64,000 nt of DNA from contig NZ_CP101466.1 in assembly GCF_024362385.1 (NCBI RefSeq), forward strand, positions 3,348,001 to 3,412,000. The letters are read 5' to 3'. Below the pieces are notes generated by a model that ran no database searches, was not told the DNA's origin, and saw only the letters and a list, made by a program, of their open reading frames with translations. The number at the start of each line of letters is the position of its first letter. The stretch's first letter is position 1. This DNA comes from Arthrobacter sp. DNA4. GTDB lineage: Bacteria; Actinomycetota; Actinomycetes; Actinomycetales; Micrococcaceae. Both the position numbers and the translations under genes were made by a program. Below are positions 53,153-62,306 of this stretch, in pieces.

Positions 53153-53172
53153 GCCGGGGCTCCCGGTCAAAG

Positions 53173-54855
53173 TCAGCCGCCCAGGGCGCGCTTCACGGCA
53201 TCGTATGCCGGGGTGGGTTTCCCGTCGTTGAACAGGTGGTCGTGGCCCTGCCGCAGGCTCCCGCCGTCGTCGATCCACCAGTCGTAGCGGTCATCCACTC
53301 CCCACGTGGTGTAGGAGACGCAGGTGCGCGAGCGCAGGCAGGTGGCCAGCACCGTGGCGTACTGCTTCGCCTGGGCCTCCGTCCCCTGGCTGTCTGTGAC
53401 GTCGTTCTCGGAGATGCGGACGCGGAGCCCGGCGTCCCCAAAACGCTTGAGCGTCCGGGTGAGGTCGTCGGCGGAGATGGCGTCGGTCTTGAGGTCGTAG
53501 ACGTGGGCCTGGAGGCCTGCCCCGTAGATGTGGCCGCCCTGCGCATTCGTGTCCAGGATGAGCTTGAGCAGTGCGTCCTGGCGGCGCCCCGGCACGTCGG
53601 CGCCGTTCTCGTTGATGTACTGCTTGACGTCCGGATCGGCCGCGTAGACAGCCTTGGAAACCACGGCCGGATAGCCCGGCCCGAAGACGCGGTACCAGAT
53701 GTTCTGCTGCATGCCGGTCCCCTGGTCCACGTCGAACGGTTCGTTGACCACGTCAAGGGAAGCCAGCTGCCCTTTGAAGTGCCCCACTACTGCGGAGATG
53801 TAGTCGAGCAGTGCTGCCGCGCTGGTCCGGCGCTCCGCGTCCGAGCCTGCGGGGAGTTCCTGCATCCAGCGGGGCATGGCCTCCGTAAAAGCGATGGTGT
53901 GGCCGTGCACTGCCAGGCCCTTGCTCCGGGCAATCGCCAGGATCGCATCAGCTTCTTCGAAGGTGTAGACGCCCCGCTGCGGGGAGAGGAACTGCGGCTT
54001 CATCGCGTTCTCCGGTGTGAGGGCGCCGAAGTTTTCGACGAACTCCCGGGCATAGTCCGTGTCCCCGGTGAGGGGCCCCAGTGCCACGGCCGCGCCTACC
54101 AGGAACTCCGGACGGGTCCTGGCGGCGAGCGCCTGCAGGCCGTCCTTTGACGGCTGGACGCCGGCTGCCGCGGCCCCTGAGGTGCGCAGGCCCGCGCTTC
54201 CCGGCGCAACCGCCTTGAGCGAGGTGATTGCGAAGTCGCCGGAATCGCTGGAGAACCCCAGCCACAGTTCCCCGGATGAGAACACCTTGCCCAAGGGAAG
54301 GGAGGAAAGGGTGTCGTTGCCGCTTGCGACGGCAAGCGTATCTCCGGAGCGGCGCACGGTGAAGGGCGCCCCCGGGTCCTTTACCGTGACGTGTTCATCA
54401 TGCACCGGCACCGGCTGGGTCACGTCTTTCTTCTGCGTCCCGTCGAAGACGGCGATCTTCAGGTCGTTTCCCTGAAGGGTAAGCCGCAGGCCCGCCGGCT
54501 CGACGCGGAACTCATCGGCGATGACGGGCGGCCGGTCGTACAGAGCCCAGGACGCGTCCGCGGTCACGTCCTGGAACGTCGCGCTGACCGAAAAGTCTCC
54601 GCCGACCACCAGGTGCGTGCCGGCGAGGTTGAGCGGGGGGTTCGGCTGACCTCCTTCCCCGCTCTGCTCCACGATTCGCCTGGCGGTGGGCGTCACCTGG
54701 AGTGCGCCGTTCCCGGCCCGGACGCCTGGAACATCCTGCCAGTCCCCGTGCAGCAGGTCCAGCGTCACATCAGGCTTGGGCGGGGAGCATGACGCGAGGA
54801 TGACGAGGAGGGCGGACACCAGCACCACCGTCAGTGCGTGCGGGCGCCCGGCCAT
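53173..54855 (-). CDS. GH10-family glycoside hydrolase lipoprotein (xylanase-like)
   Basis: A 560-residue exported lipoprotein with lipobox LASC (Cys23). A beta-rich N-terminal domain (about 30-230) is followed by a GH10 barrel (about 255-555). Barrel motifs: ENAMKPQFLSPQRGVYTF, VHGHTIAF, acid/base Glu in DVVNEPFDVD, and nucleophile Glu in RISENDVTD. GH10 enzymes usually cut beta-1,4-xylan. Here the gene is the last of an operon for polysaccharide synthesis and deacetylation, so it may trim the cell's own exopolysaccharide. GAGAGG precedes the ATG. Confidence 0.88.
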   Translation of the reverse strand: MAGRPHALTVVLVSALLVILASCSPPKPDVTLDLLHGDWQDVPGVRAGNGALQVTPTARRIVEQSGEGGQPNPPLNLAGTHLVVGGDFSVSATFQDVTADASWALYDRPPVIADEFRVEPAGLRLTLQGNDLKIAVFDGTQKKDVTQPVPVHDEHVTVKDPGAPFTVRRSGDTLAVASGNDTLSSLPLGKVFSSGELWLGFSSDSGDFAITSLKAVAPGSAGLRTSGAAAAGVQPSKDGLQALAARTRPEFLVGAAVALGPLTGDTDYAREFVENFGALTPENAMKPQFLSPQRGVYTFEEADAILAIARSKGLAVHGHTIAFTEAMPRWMQELPAGSDAERRTSAAALLDYISAVVGHFKGQLASLDVVNEPFDVDQGTGMQQNIWYRVFGPGYPAVVSKAVYAADPDVKQYINENGADVPGRRQDALLKLILDTNAQGGHIYGAGLQAHVYDLKTDAISADDLTRTLKRFGDAGLRVRISENDVTDSQGTEAQAKQYATVLATCLRSRTCVSYTTWGVDDRYDWWIDDGGSLRQGHDHLFNDGKPTPAYDAVKRALGG

Positions 54856-54892
54856 CCTTCATCCTCTCCCCTGCTGCCAGGACCTGGTGCTG

Positions 54893-56677
54893 CTAGGACT
54901 TGGTCCAGCGGACGTCGTCGAAGTACGCCTGCAGTCCCGAATTGCCCTGGACGATCACCTGCAGGCTCGCCTTCGCCACGGCGGTGCTGCTCGGCGAGTA
55001 CGTCAGGTCCACATTGGTCACGCCGCCGGTTGAGATCCCAAGCTTCCACTGCCCGGAGATCCACTGCCCGGCCGAGTTGTATTCGTCAATGTAAAAGCCC
55101 ATCTCGCCGCTGGTCCGCGCCGTGATGTTGAGGTAGCTGGCGATCTTGTAGCTGCCGGCTGCCACCGCCACCTGCGGGGAGAACAGGTGTTTGTTGGCCG
55201 TGGTGGCGGTCATCTTAACCGAGTTCACCGGGTTGGCCGGGCTTCCGTGGTTGGCTGCGTCAGCCAGGATGGTGGATGCGGAGTCTGTCCGCCAGCCCGA
55301 GCCGATTCCGGCATCAAACGTGCCGTTTGCCACGAGGTTGGGCGACGGCGTGGTGGAGCCGGCCCCGAGCGTCATCATCTGCATGTTGTCCAGGTACGCC
55401 GTGATGCCGGTGCCGGTCACGTAGACCTGCAGGCTGGCAGACGCCACGCTGGTGGAGCTGGGAGTGTAGGTGAAGTTCATCGACTCCACCCAACGGCTGT
55501 TTTCCCGCTTGCGGAACTGCCCGGAAATCCACTGCCCGGCCGCGTTGTACTCGTCCACGTAGAAGCCCACTTCTCCGGAGGAGATTGCCGCCACGTTGAG
55601 GAAGGCCTTGTACAGGTAGCTGTTGGCCGCCGACACCGGAACCTTTGGCGAGAACAGGTGGCCCGCAGCGGAACCCGACACCAGCTTCACCGATTTGGCA
55701 GGATCCGGGTAGCTCCCGTTGGTCCCGGCGTCCGCGGTGATCGTGGCCGGGGCGTCCGTGCGCCAACCGTCGGCGATGCCGTTATTGAACGTCGCGTTCG
55801 GCAGGAGGTTGGGGCTGCCGGTTACCAGGCCCTTGCTGACATTGACGTTCCTGATCTGCCCGGCTGCCACTTTGGTCTGCACATACGCTGCCAGCTGGTC
55901 CAGCTCAGCCGTTCCGTACTGGTAGTCATCCGGGTTCTGGCTCGGCGAGGGCCTGACGTCGTGGAACGTGAAGATGGCCCACGTCTTGTTGGCGATTGCC
56001 TCGTCAACCTTGGCCTTCAGCGTGGAGACCGTGGTGGTGATTTCCTGCACCGGAGTGTTGTGGAGCAGCAGGTCGCCGAGCGGCCAGATGTTGTTGCCCA
56101 CGTCCGCGAAGCCGCGCATCGAGGTGTAGTACTTTGCTATGCGGGCGAGCGCCGACATGTCGTAGTCGCCGTAGGGCGTGGCCAGGGCAGTGGCGTTGAA
56201 CCCGTGGGCCGACAAAGCGGCCCTGCTGTTGGCCAGCTCGGCGTCCACCTGGGCGGCCGTCAGCTTGGTGGCCTGGCAGTCGTTGCCCACACTGACAAGG
56301 CACTGATGGTCAACGGTGTGCGAGCCGATCTCCCAGCCGTAGGTGTTCTGCAACTGGGTGATCTGGTCCCACGTCATATAGGGAACGTCGGTGTTGGCGC
56401 GGCAGGTGTTCGGCACGGCGGTCATCCCCACGCAGTTGGTGATGACGTAACTGGTGCCGGTGAGCCCGTACTTCTTAAGGGTGGGGGCAGCCTGCGTTAA
56501 AGCACTTTGCATGCCGTCGTCGAAGGTGAAGGACACGAGCGGAGTTGGGGCAGGGTTGTCCACGGCGGCGTTCGCGGCCGCAGGGGTCAGCAGCGCGGCG
56601 GCCATGGCCCACACGGCTACCCCGAGGGTCAGGAGCCCGGCGCGGCGTCGCGCCAGGCTGGATCTGGATTTGATCAT
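54893..56677 (-). CDS. Secreted polysaccharide deacetylase with two C-terminal beta-sandwich repeats
   Basis: A 594-residue exported protein. The signal peptide ends near TPAAANAA. The NodB deacetylase domain follows (about 45-300): LVSFTFDDGMQSALT, GWEIGSHTVDHQCL, and ALATPYGDYDMSAL. Two related C-terminal repeats of about 130 residues each share FYVDEYN/FYIDEYN and AGQWISGQ, probably carbohydrate-binding sandwiches. AAGGAGAAAG precedes the chosen ATG. It lies between a second deacetylase and the GH10 gene. It probably removes acetyl groups from an exported polysaccharide. Confidence 0.9.
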   Translation of the reverse strand: MIKSRSSLARRRAGLLTLGVAVWAMAAALLTPAAANAAVDNPAPTPLVSFTFDDGMQSALTQAAPTLKKYGLTGTSYVITNCVGMTAVPNTCRANTDVPYMTWDQITQLQNTYGWEIGSHTVDHQCLVSVGNDCQATKLTAAQVDAELANSRAALSAHGFNATALATPYGDYDMSALARIAKYYTSMRGFADVGNNIWPLGDLLLHNTPVQEITTTVSTLKAKVDEAIANKTWAIFTFHDVRPSPSQNPDDYQYGTAELDQLAAYVQTKVAAGQIRNVNVSKGLVTGSPNLLPNATFNNGIADGWRTDAPATITADAGTNGSYPDPAKSVKLVSGSAAGHLFSPKVPVSAANSYLYKAFLNVAAISSGEVGFYVDEYNAAGQWISGQFRKRENSRWVESMNFTYTPSSTSVASASLQVYVTGTGITAYLDNMQMMTLGAGSTTPSPNLVANGTFDAGIGSGWRTDSASTILADAANHGSPANPVNSVKMTATTANKHLFSPQVAVAAGSYKIASYLNITARTSGEMGFYIDEYNSAGQWISGQWKLGISTGGVTNVDLTYSPSSTAVAKASLQVIVQGNSGLQAYFDDVRWTKS

Positions 56678-56732
56678 GACTTTCTCCTTCTTTCGGGTGG
56701 CGAAGGCGCCGCGTTTCACCGCCTGGTGGTGG

Positions 56733-58547
56733 TCACGGGCCCTGCAACTGCTCGAACGCCTGGGCGACCGGTTTCACTTGGATGCCGCTTTCGTCGATGA
56801 GCTGCAGCTGGGTTGCGAGGACGTCGCTGGTGATGGTGCTCTTGTCCGCCGCAATAGTGTTCTTCTGGGTCCCCGACGCGTCGGGGGCAGCGATCTGGTG
56901 GTAGACCAGGATGAGCCAGCCGTTGGACCGCTTAGCCTCGGCGAGCGCTTCCTTCAGGGTGTCCGGCGTGGTTGCGTCGGTCACGTACAGGACCTTCAGG
57001 TCATGCGGGTTGATGTTTTGCCTGGTGTTGATCCCGTCATCCGTCCCCCGCATGACCTTGAAGTACTTAGCCGCGTACCAGTCCACCTGGGCGTCGGAGC
57101 GTCCGTACGGCGGTGCCAGGTCATCAGTGGGAAGGCCGGCCGCGGCCAGCGCTTCCTCACTCTTGCGCAGCTCCTCATCCAGCCGCTCCGCCCCCACGGA
57201 GGTGAGGTCGACGTGCTGGTAGGAGTGGGCTGCGATTTCATGTCCCGCCTGGTGCAGCTGCTGGACCTCGGCGCCCGTGATGAAGTTCGGCGTTTCGATA
57301 GAGCTGGCGTTGACGTACTGGGTGGACTTGAAGCCATGCTTGTCCAGCAGGGGCAGCGCCCGGTCGTACACGGACTGCCACCCGTCGTCGAACGTGATCG
57401 AGACCGTGGGCTGGTTCCACCGCAACGGCCCGGGCCTGGTGATGTCCGTCAACGAATAGTCGCGGACGGCGGTGGTCCCGTTCCCATGTGCAACCAGGGT
57501 GACCATCGCGGTGGCCGCGCCGTCGGGGACCTGGAATGCCTCGCTGATGGTGGTCCACTCCCCTGCCGGCGGCACGGTCTCCAGGTTCTTGAAGGTGCGT
57601 CCTCCGCCCGCAAGCTCGAACTCGGCCACCACATCCACCTCGCGGTCCGCCTTGTAGGCCGCGCCGAACCTGAAGTAGCGGTCCGGGGTCACCGGGATGG
57701 GCTGGTACTGCCACTTCGCCTCCCCGTTCTGGTAATTTCCGACGCGGGTCCAGAGGAAGCTTCCGCGCCCATCCTCGCCGCGCCCGGATTCCACCGTTGA
57801 CGTCCCGGAGGAATAGGGGGACCAGAAGGCCGGCTGGTTCGGCTGGGTACCGGCGAACCCCGGGTTGGGGATCACGTTCGGGCCCACCGTTGCGGGTGCC
57901 GGGGGCTGGACGTCGTCCGCTGCCTCAAGGTAGGCGCCTTCCACACGTGCGGTGCCCACTGAGGCGAAGCGGAAGACGTACTCCACTGCCGCGACGGTGT
58001 CGCCGCTGTTGAAGGCATCACTCACCGTGAACGCGGTGGTACCGGGCCGCTCGACCGGGTTCCGCAGCTGCTCCAGGCTGGCGGAGCCATCCCTGTGGTA
58101 TTTCCGCACCAGCAGCCGGAAATCCGCTTCCGTGGTGGCGTACACCTTGAAGAAGTAGGTCTTGCCGGGAGCCACGTCCACGCGCGGGCTGGTGAGGGTG
58201 ACGTCGCCCGAGGCGTACTGCGGGATGTCGAGCTTCAGCGCCTGGGCGCCCATCTGTCCCTGCACCAGTTCGAGGGAGGTCTTCGCGTCCCCGCTGTGGC
58301 CGGCGGTCCAGCCGCCTGCAGGTGCTACCGAAGTACCGGCCGACGGCGACGGGCCGGGTGTCGCCGTCGGTGCGGCAATGCCGGGAAAGAGCGCCGGGAG
58401 CAGGTTGGCTCCGGGCCGCGCCTGGGCGAAGGTGCCGATCCTGCCCGTATACATGAACCACCCTGCGGTGATCAGGAGGACCAGGACCGCGATGACCACG
58501 AGCGGATTCAGCAGGACCTGGCGGACCCGCCGGCGCCTAGGCGGCAC
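56733..58547 (-). CDS. Membrane-anchored polysaccharide deacetylase
   Basis: A 604-residue protein with a basic N-terminus, one membrane helix (LLNPLVVIAVLVLLITAGWF), a Pro/Thr linker, two carbohydrate-binding-like beta domains and a C-terminal NodB deacetylase domain (VSITFDDGWQSVYD, HEIAAHSYQHVDLTS, LAPPYGRSDAQVDWY). The GTG start overlaps the glycosyltransferase stop by 11 bases, indicating coupling. The fixed deacetylase could modify the polymer as it leaves the membrane synthase. Confidence 0.9.
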   Translation of the reverse strand: MPPRRRRVRQVLLNPLVVIAVLVLLITAGWFMYTGRIGTFAQARPGANLLPALFPGIAAPTATPGPSPSAGTSVAPAGGWTAGHSGDAKTSLELVQGQMGAQALKLDIPQYASGDVTLTSPRVDVAPGKTYFFKVYATTEADFRLLVRKYHRDGSASLEQLRNPVERPGTTAFTVSDAFNSGDTVAAVEYVFRFASVGTARVEGAYLEAADDVQPPAPATVGPNVIPNPGFAGTQPNQPAFWSPYSSGTSTVESGRGEDGRGSFLWTRVGNYQNGEAKWQYQPIPVTPDRYFRFGAAYKADREVDVVAEFELAGGGRTFKNLETVPPAGEWTTISEAFQVPDGAATAMVTLVAHGNGTTAVRDYSLTDITRPGPLRWNQPTVSITFDDGWQSVYDRALPLLDKHGFKSTQYVNASSIETPNFITGAEVQQLHQAGHEIAAHSYQHVDLTSVGAERLDEELRKSEEALAAAGLPTDDLAPPYGRSDAQVDWYAAKYFKVMRGTDDGINTRQNINPHDLKVLYVTDATTPDTLKEALAEAKRSNGWLILVYHQIAAPDASGTQKNTIAADKSTITSDVLATQLQLIDESGIQVKPVAQAFEQLQGP

Positions 58548-59877
58548 GGCTTATCACCGCCACGCTGCCGGCACGCTGCGGAGATTTCCAGGTGTTGATC
58601 ACAGGGCGCCGCACCAGCCCTGGTGAACGGGCGATGCACCGGACCGCTGCCGCGAGCTGGACCAGGTCCATGATGTAGAACAGGAAATAGGCGGTTGGCG
58701 CGTACATGCACAGCCTGGTGCGTTCCCGGGGTGAGAGGTTTTCGTCCATCAGGACTGTCAGCAGCGTGTAGGCGGTGATGGTGGCGTAGGACCCGATGAT
58801 CAGTGCCGGAGTGTAGGTGGCCAGCGACCAATAGACCGCATACGTCCAGGCCAGGGGCGAGACGAGCAGCGTGAATTCGCTCAGCACGGCCGTGGGCATC
58901 CGGTAGTAGGCCAGGGTGCGGCTGTACCGGCGGCTGGGGTTCAGCGTCATGCTGCGGTACTTGATGAGGTTCTGGATGCTTCCGTACTTCCAGCGGTAGC
59001 GCTGCTTGGCCAGGGCACGGAAGGTGAGGACCCCCTCGGTCTTTGCCACCACGTCCGCGCCGTAGACCATGCGGAAGCGCCGGTTGCCCAAGTGGGTGAT
59101 TTTTGCACTCAGGCCGATGTCCTCGGTCACGGTGTCCGTGTCGTAGAAGTCCACCTTGCGCAGCACGCGCATCCGGTAGGTGGAGGCCACCCCACCCACC
59201 ACGAACTCGCAGTTCAGCAGCGAGTAGAGCTTCTTGGAGCGGTAGCCGATCATGTGCTCAAACCGTTGCAGGATGCCGAGCGCCGTGGTCTCCTCCATGA
59301 TTTGGACGTTCGCCGCCACGCCGGCGACGTACGGGTCGTCGAAGTAGGACAGCGCCCGGGTGATGGCGTCCGGCTGGATGACCGAGTCGGCGTCGAGCGT
59401 CATGACGAACTGGCCGCGCGCGAACCTGCGGAGCACCGAGTTGAGCGCCGCGCCCTTGCCCACGTTCCGGTGCATCCGCACGATCCGCAGGTGCATGGCG
59501 GGGTGGCGCAGCTGGTAATCACGGACCAGCCGGCCGGTGAGGTCACCGGAGGCGTCATCCGCTACGAAGACTTCAAAGAACGGGTAGGTGCTGCGCCGGA
59601 TGGAGTCCAGGGTCCGGACAATCACGGCTTCCTCGTTGTGGGCGGCAATGACAATGGAGACCAGCCCGGGTACCTCGGGGAGCGCCCGCCGGGTCCACGT
59701 GGCCGTCGCCGCGCATTCGGGCTGGTAGGGGGTGGGAAGCCGGATCCCGCTGAGTCCCTTGCGCCGCTGTTGCCATATGTCGTAGAAGTTGGCACCCGCC
59801 AGGTAGAGGCCGAAGTGCACAACGTAAAGGATGCTGACGCCCGCGAAGAGCCAAAAGACCAAGAGCGCGATATCCAT
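58537..59877 (-). CDS. GT2-family membrane polysaccharide synthase (PgaC/hyaluronan-synthase-like)
   Basis: A 446-residue processive glycosyltransferase. An N-terminal helix is followed by the GT-A core: IVIAAHNEEAVIVRTLDSI, DxD in MTLDADSVIQP, TEDIG with the catalytic Asp, and QRYRWKYGSIQNLI matching the QxxRW processivity motif. Several C-terminal membrane helices form the export channel. This architecture makes beta-linked polymers such as poly-N-acetylglucosamine, hyaluronan-like or cellulose-like chains. The two deacetylases downstream favour an N-acetylated polymer. Confidence 0.9.
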   Translation of the reverse strand: MDIALLVFWLFAGVSILYVVHFGLYLAGANFYDIWQQRRKGLSGIRLPTPYQPECAATATWTRRALPEVPGLVSIVIAAHNEEAVIVRTLDSIRRSTYPFFEVFVADDASGDLTGRLVRDYQLRHPAMHLRIVRMHRNVGKGAALNSVLRRFARGQFVMTLDADSVIQPDAITRALSYFDDPYVAGVAANVQIMEETTALGILQRFEHMIGYRSKKLYSLLNCEFVVGGVASTYRMRVLRKVDFYDTDTVTEDIGLSAKITHLGNRRFRMVYGADVVAKTEGVLTFRALAKQRYRWKYGSIQNLIKYRSMTLNPSRRYSRTLAYYRMPTAVLSEFTLLVSPLAWTYAVYWSLATYTPALIIGSYATITAYTLLTVLMDENLSPRERTRLCMYAPTAYFLFYIMDLVQLAAAVRCIARSPGLVRRPVINTWKSPQRAGSVAVISRAA

Positions 59878-59880
59878 CGC

Positions 59881-60348
59881 TCATCCGTCCACGGAGTTGG
59901 CTGCGAGCACGTTCGTTAAGGCTTCGGGCAGCGGGACGTTGGTAAGCTGGAGCAGGTCGATCCCGGCCGCGATGGCGGGCACGACGGCGATGGCCGGCAT
60001 GACCGCGGCAGCGGCAGCCTGTGCGGCGGCGGCCCCTGCAGCCCGGGCGGTCCCGGGACTTTGGCCGTCTGGAACAGCCGTGCCGGCGGCGGCAGCGGCA
60101 GAGGCGTCGATGCTTGCCACGGCGATGGCCGGAACGGCGGTGCCGGCTGCCGCCATCTTGGCCATGGCCCGGCGGGCGGCGCGGCGGTAGAACCGGATGC
60201 CGATGAAGCGGATGACCACGGTGAGCGTGACCATGCCCCACAGCACCAGGCTCATCTGGGCCACGAAAGCGAGGAGGCCCTCGAACATGGCGCCGTCCCG
60301 GCCGAAGGTGGTCCCTGCAGGCACGGCGAAGGTTCCCAGGTTCGTCAC
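59881..60348 (-). CDS. Small Ala-rich membrane protein, first gene of the polysaccharide operon
   Basis: Not recognised. A protein of about 155 residues with one clear membrane region (FVAQMSLVLWGMVTLTVVIR), a basic segment (RFYRRAARRAMAK), then a long Ala/Val/Pro/Gly-rich, weakly hydrophobic tail ending NVLAANSVDG. Its stop is 3 bases before the synthase start, so it belongs to the operon and may be an accessory subunit. The start is uncertain: GTG at 60348 behind GGGAGGG, with the frame open further upstream. Confidence 0.6.
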   Translation of the reverse strand: MTNLGTFAVPAGTTFGRDGAMFEGLLAFVAQMSLVLWGMVTLTVVIRFIGIRFYRRAARRAMAKMAAAGTAVPAIAVASIDASAAAAAGTAVPDGQSPGTARAAGAAAAQAAAAAVMPAIAVVPAIAAGIDLLQLTNVPLPEALTNVLAANSVDG

Positions 60349-60667
60349 CACAGGCCCTCCCCCGTTCCCCTTGAAGCTTGCGTCATTGTTGAAGGCTGCG
60401 TCATTGCCTTCCCCCTGTCTTGAGCAAGATGTCCGTTTTTGGGCTGTGGGGTGTCGCCGCCTGGGGTGCCCATGCACCAGGCGTTCGTGGAAGTTCCTGT
60501 CGTCAGCGTCATGGGAGGGCAGCGTCATTACCCTGCGGCTGACTTGATTGGGAGCGCATACGGAGCTCCGCATTTTGGGGTGGCAGGTGGCGCCTCAGGC
60601 AATTGGCGTCGCGCACTGCCCACCCGTTTATAGGTCAAAATTACGTATTCCTGCGCAGGCCCGACAC

Positions 60668-60682
60668 GAGTAACGGGTACTC
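60668..60682. promoter_or_regulatory. Inverted repeat overlapping the polysaccharide-operon promoter
   Basis: GAGTA and TACTC (5-base arms, 5-base centre) overlap the proposed -10 box and start region on the minus strand, a position suited to repression. Confidence 0.45.
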
Positions 60683-60710
60683 TATAAAGATTTTTGGGGC
60701 TACTTACCAA
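60681..60710 (-). promoter_or_regulatory. Promoter candidate for the polysaccharide operon
   Basis: On the minus strand TTGGTA (60710-60705) and TATAGA (60686-60681) are separated by 18 bases, giving a sigma-70-type promoter pointing into the operon. Confidence 0.45.
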
Positions 60711-60822
60711 AAGGTTTTTGGGGGGACCGCCGCGTGCCCGCCGGTCCGGGTGGAATATTAGGTAGTTTGCGCAGTCCGGTGCGGGGGCCTAGGTATCCCC
60801 CCACAGCGGGCTTCCCAGGCAA

Positions 60823-60861
60823 CGAAAAAGGCAGCACCCCGGCGGGGTGCTGCCTTTTTCG
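60823..60861 (-). terminator. Intrinsic terminator after gabT
   Basis: A perfect 18-base stem (60823-60840 with 60844-60861), a 3-base loop and flanking A5/T5 runs lie 19 bases past the gabT stop. It can work in both directions. Confidence 0.9.
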
Positions 60862-60880
60862 TGGACCGGGTTAGCGGCTC

Positions 60881-62251
60881 CTAGGCGTTGGCCTTGATGG
60901 CTGCGGCGAGGACTTCCAAGCCGTCCGCGAGCAGTTCATCGGTGATGACCAGCGGGGGCAGCAGGCGGATGACGTTGCCGTAGGTGCCGCAGGTGAGGAT
61001 GATGACGCCTTCCTTCAGGCAGGCGGCTGCGACAGCCTTGGTCAGCTCCGGGTTGGGTTCCTTGGTACCGGCCTGGACGAGCTCGATGGCGAGCATGGCC
61101 CCGCGGCCGCGGACGTCGCCGATCACGGCGGTCCCGGCGCCGGCCAGTTCGGACTGCAGCTCCCGCAGGCGCGCCGTGGCGATGGATTCAATGTGGCGGG
61201 CACGGCCGTTCAGGTCGTACTCCTCCATGGATCCGATCGAGGCCAGGGCTGCTGCACAGGCCACGGGGTTGCCGCCGTAGGTGCCGCCCAGGCCGCCGGG
61301 GTGCACGGCGTCCAGGAGGTCGGCGCGGCCGGTGATGGCAGACAGCGGCATGCCGCCGGCGATGCCCTTGGCCATCGTCATGATGTCCGGGACGATGCCT
61401 TCGTGGTTGACGGCGAACCATTCGCCCGTGCGGCAGAAGCCGGACTGGACCTCATCTGCGATGAAGACGATGCCCTTCTCCTTGGCCCATGCGGCCAGCG
61501 CGGGCAGGAAGCCTTCGGCCGGGACGATGAAGCCGCCCTCGCCCTGGATGGGCTCGATGATGATCGCGGCAACCTGGTCGCCGCCGATCTGCTTCTCGAT
61601 CATGGTGATGGCGCGCTTTGCTGCCTCTGCGCCGGTGATCGAGGGGTTTTCCTCGCGGTACGGGTAGCTCATGGGCATGCGGTAGACCTCGGGCGCGAAC
61701 GGGCCGAAGTTGGTCTTGTACGGCATGGCCTTGGCGGTCAATGCCATGGTCAGGTTGGTGCGGCCGTGGTAGGCGTGGTCGAAGGCGACGACGGCGTCCC
61801 GGCCGGTTGCCAGGCGGGCCACCTTGACGGCGTTTTCCACTGCCTCGGCACCGGAGTTGAACAGGACGGTGCGCTTTTCGTGGTCGCCCGGGGTGAGGCG
61901 GTTCAGCTGCTCGGCAACGGCCACGTAGCCCTCGTAGGGGGTGACCATGAAGCACGTGTGGGTGAAGTGCTCCACGGCTTCCTTGACGGCGCCCACGACG
62001 GCGGGGTCGGAGGCACCCACGCTGGTCACGGCGATGCCTGAGCCCAGGTCGATGAAGGAGTTGCCGTCGACGTCGTGGATGATGCCGCCGTCGGCGTCTG
62101 CAACGTAGACCGGGACGCTGGAGGCGACGCCGGCGGCCACCACGGACTTGCGGCGTTCGGTCAGTGCGACGGACTTGGGACCCGGGAAGTCGGCCTGGAC
62201 GTTGCGCTTCTGCTCCAGGCGGTAGGTGATGTCTGCTGCGGTGGTGGTCAT
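60881..62251 (-). CDS. gabT: 4-aminobutyrate aminotransferase
   Basis: A 456-residue class III PLP aminotransferase converting GABA and 2-oxoglutarate to succinate semialdehyde and glutamate. Motifs: FIDLGSGIAVTSVGASDP, FNSGAEAVENAVKVARLATG, FDHAYHGRTNLTMALT, FIADEVQSGFCRTGEWFA (PLP Asp), and the Schiff-base Lys in MTMAKGIAGGMPLSAITGR. It is preceded 55 bases upstream by an aminobutyraldehyde dehydrogenase gene on the same strand, consistent with putrescine/GABA catabolism. Confidence 0.95.
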   Translation of the reverse strand: MTTTAADITYRLEQKRNVQADFPGPKSVALTERRKSVVAAGVASSVPVYVADADGGIIHDVDGNSFIDLGSGIAVTSVGASDPAVVGAVKEAVEHFTHTCFMVTPYEGYVAVAEQLNRLTPGDHEKRTVLFNSGAEAVENAVKVARLATGRDAVVAFDHAYHGRTNLTMALTAKAMPYKTNFGPFAPEVYRMPMSYPYREENPSITGAEAAKRAITMIEKQIGGDQVAAIIIEPIQGEGGFIVPAEGFLPALAAWAKEKGIVFIADEVQSGFCRTGEWFAVNHEGIVPDIMTMAKGIAGGMPLSAITGRADLLDAVHPGGLGGTYGGNPVACAAALASIGSMEEYDLNGRARHIESIATARLRELQSELAGAGTAVIGDVRGRGAMLAIELVQAGTKEPNPELTKAVAAACLKEGVIILTCGTYGNVIRLLPPLVITDELLADGLEVLAAAIKANA

Positions 62252-62306
62252 GGTTCTTTTCTTTCTACGATTCCGGGTTTCGGCAAGCTCAACCAGCGGG
62301 AAATGG

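Larger units (their letters stand above)
60349..60822 (-). other. Long leader and promoter region of the polysaccharide operon
   Basis: About 470 bases without a supported gene. The right half is AT-richer than its surroundings and holds a promoter candidate and inverted repeats (listed separately), plus CCAAAA/TTTTGG arms at 60707-60721. Between the promoter and the first gene, the minus-strand transcript would carry about 325 nt of leader with possible stems, for example GTGGGCAG with CTGCCAC near 60580-60625. I could not match it to a known riboswitch class. Confidence 0.5.
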
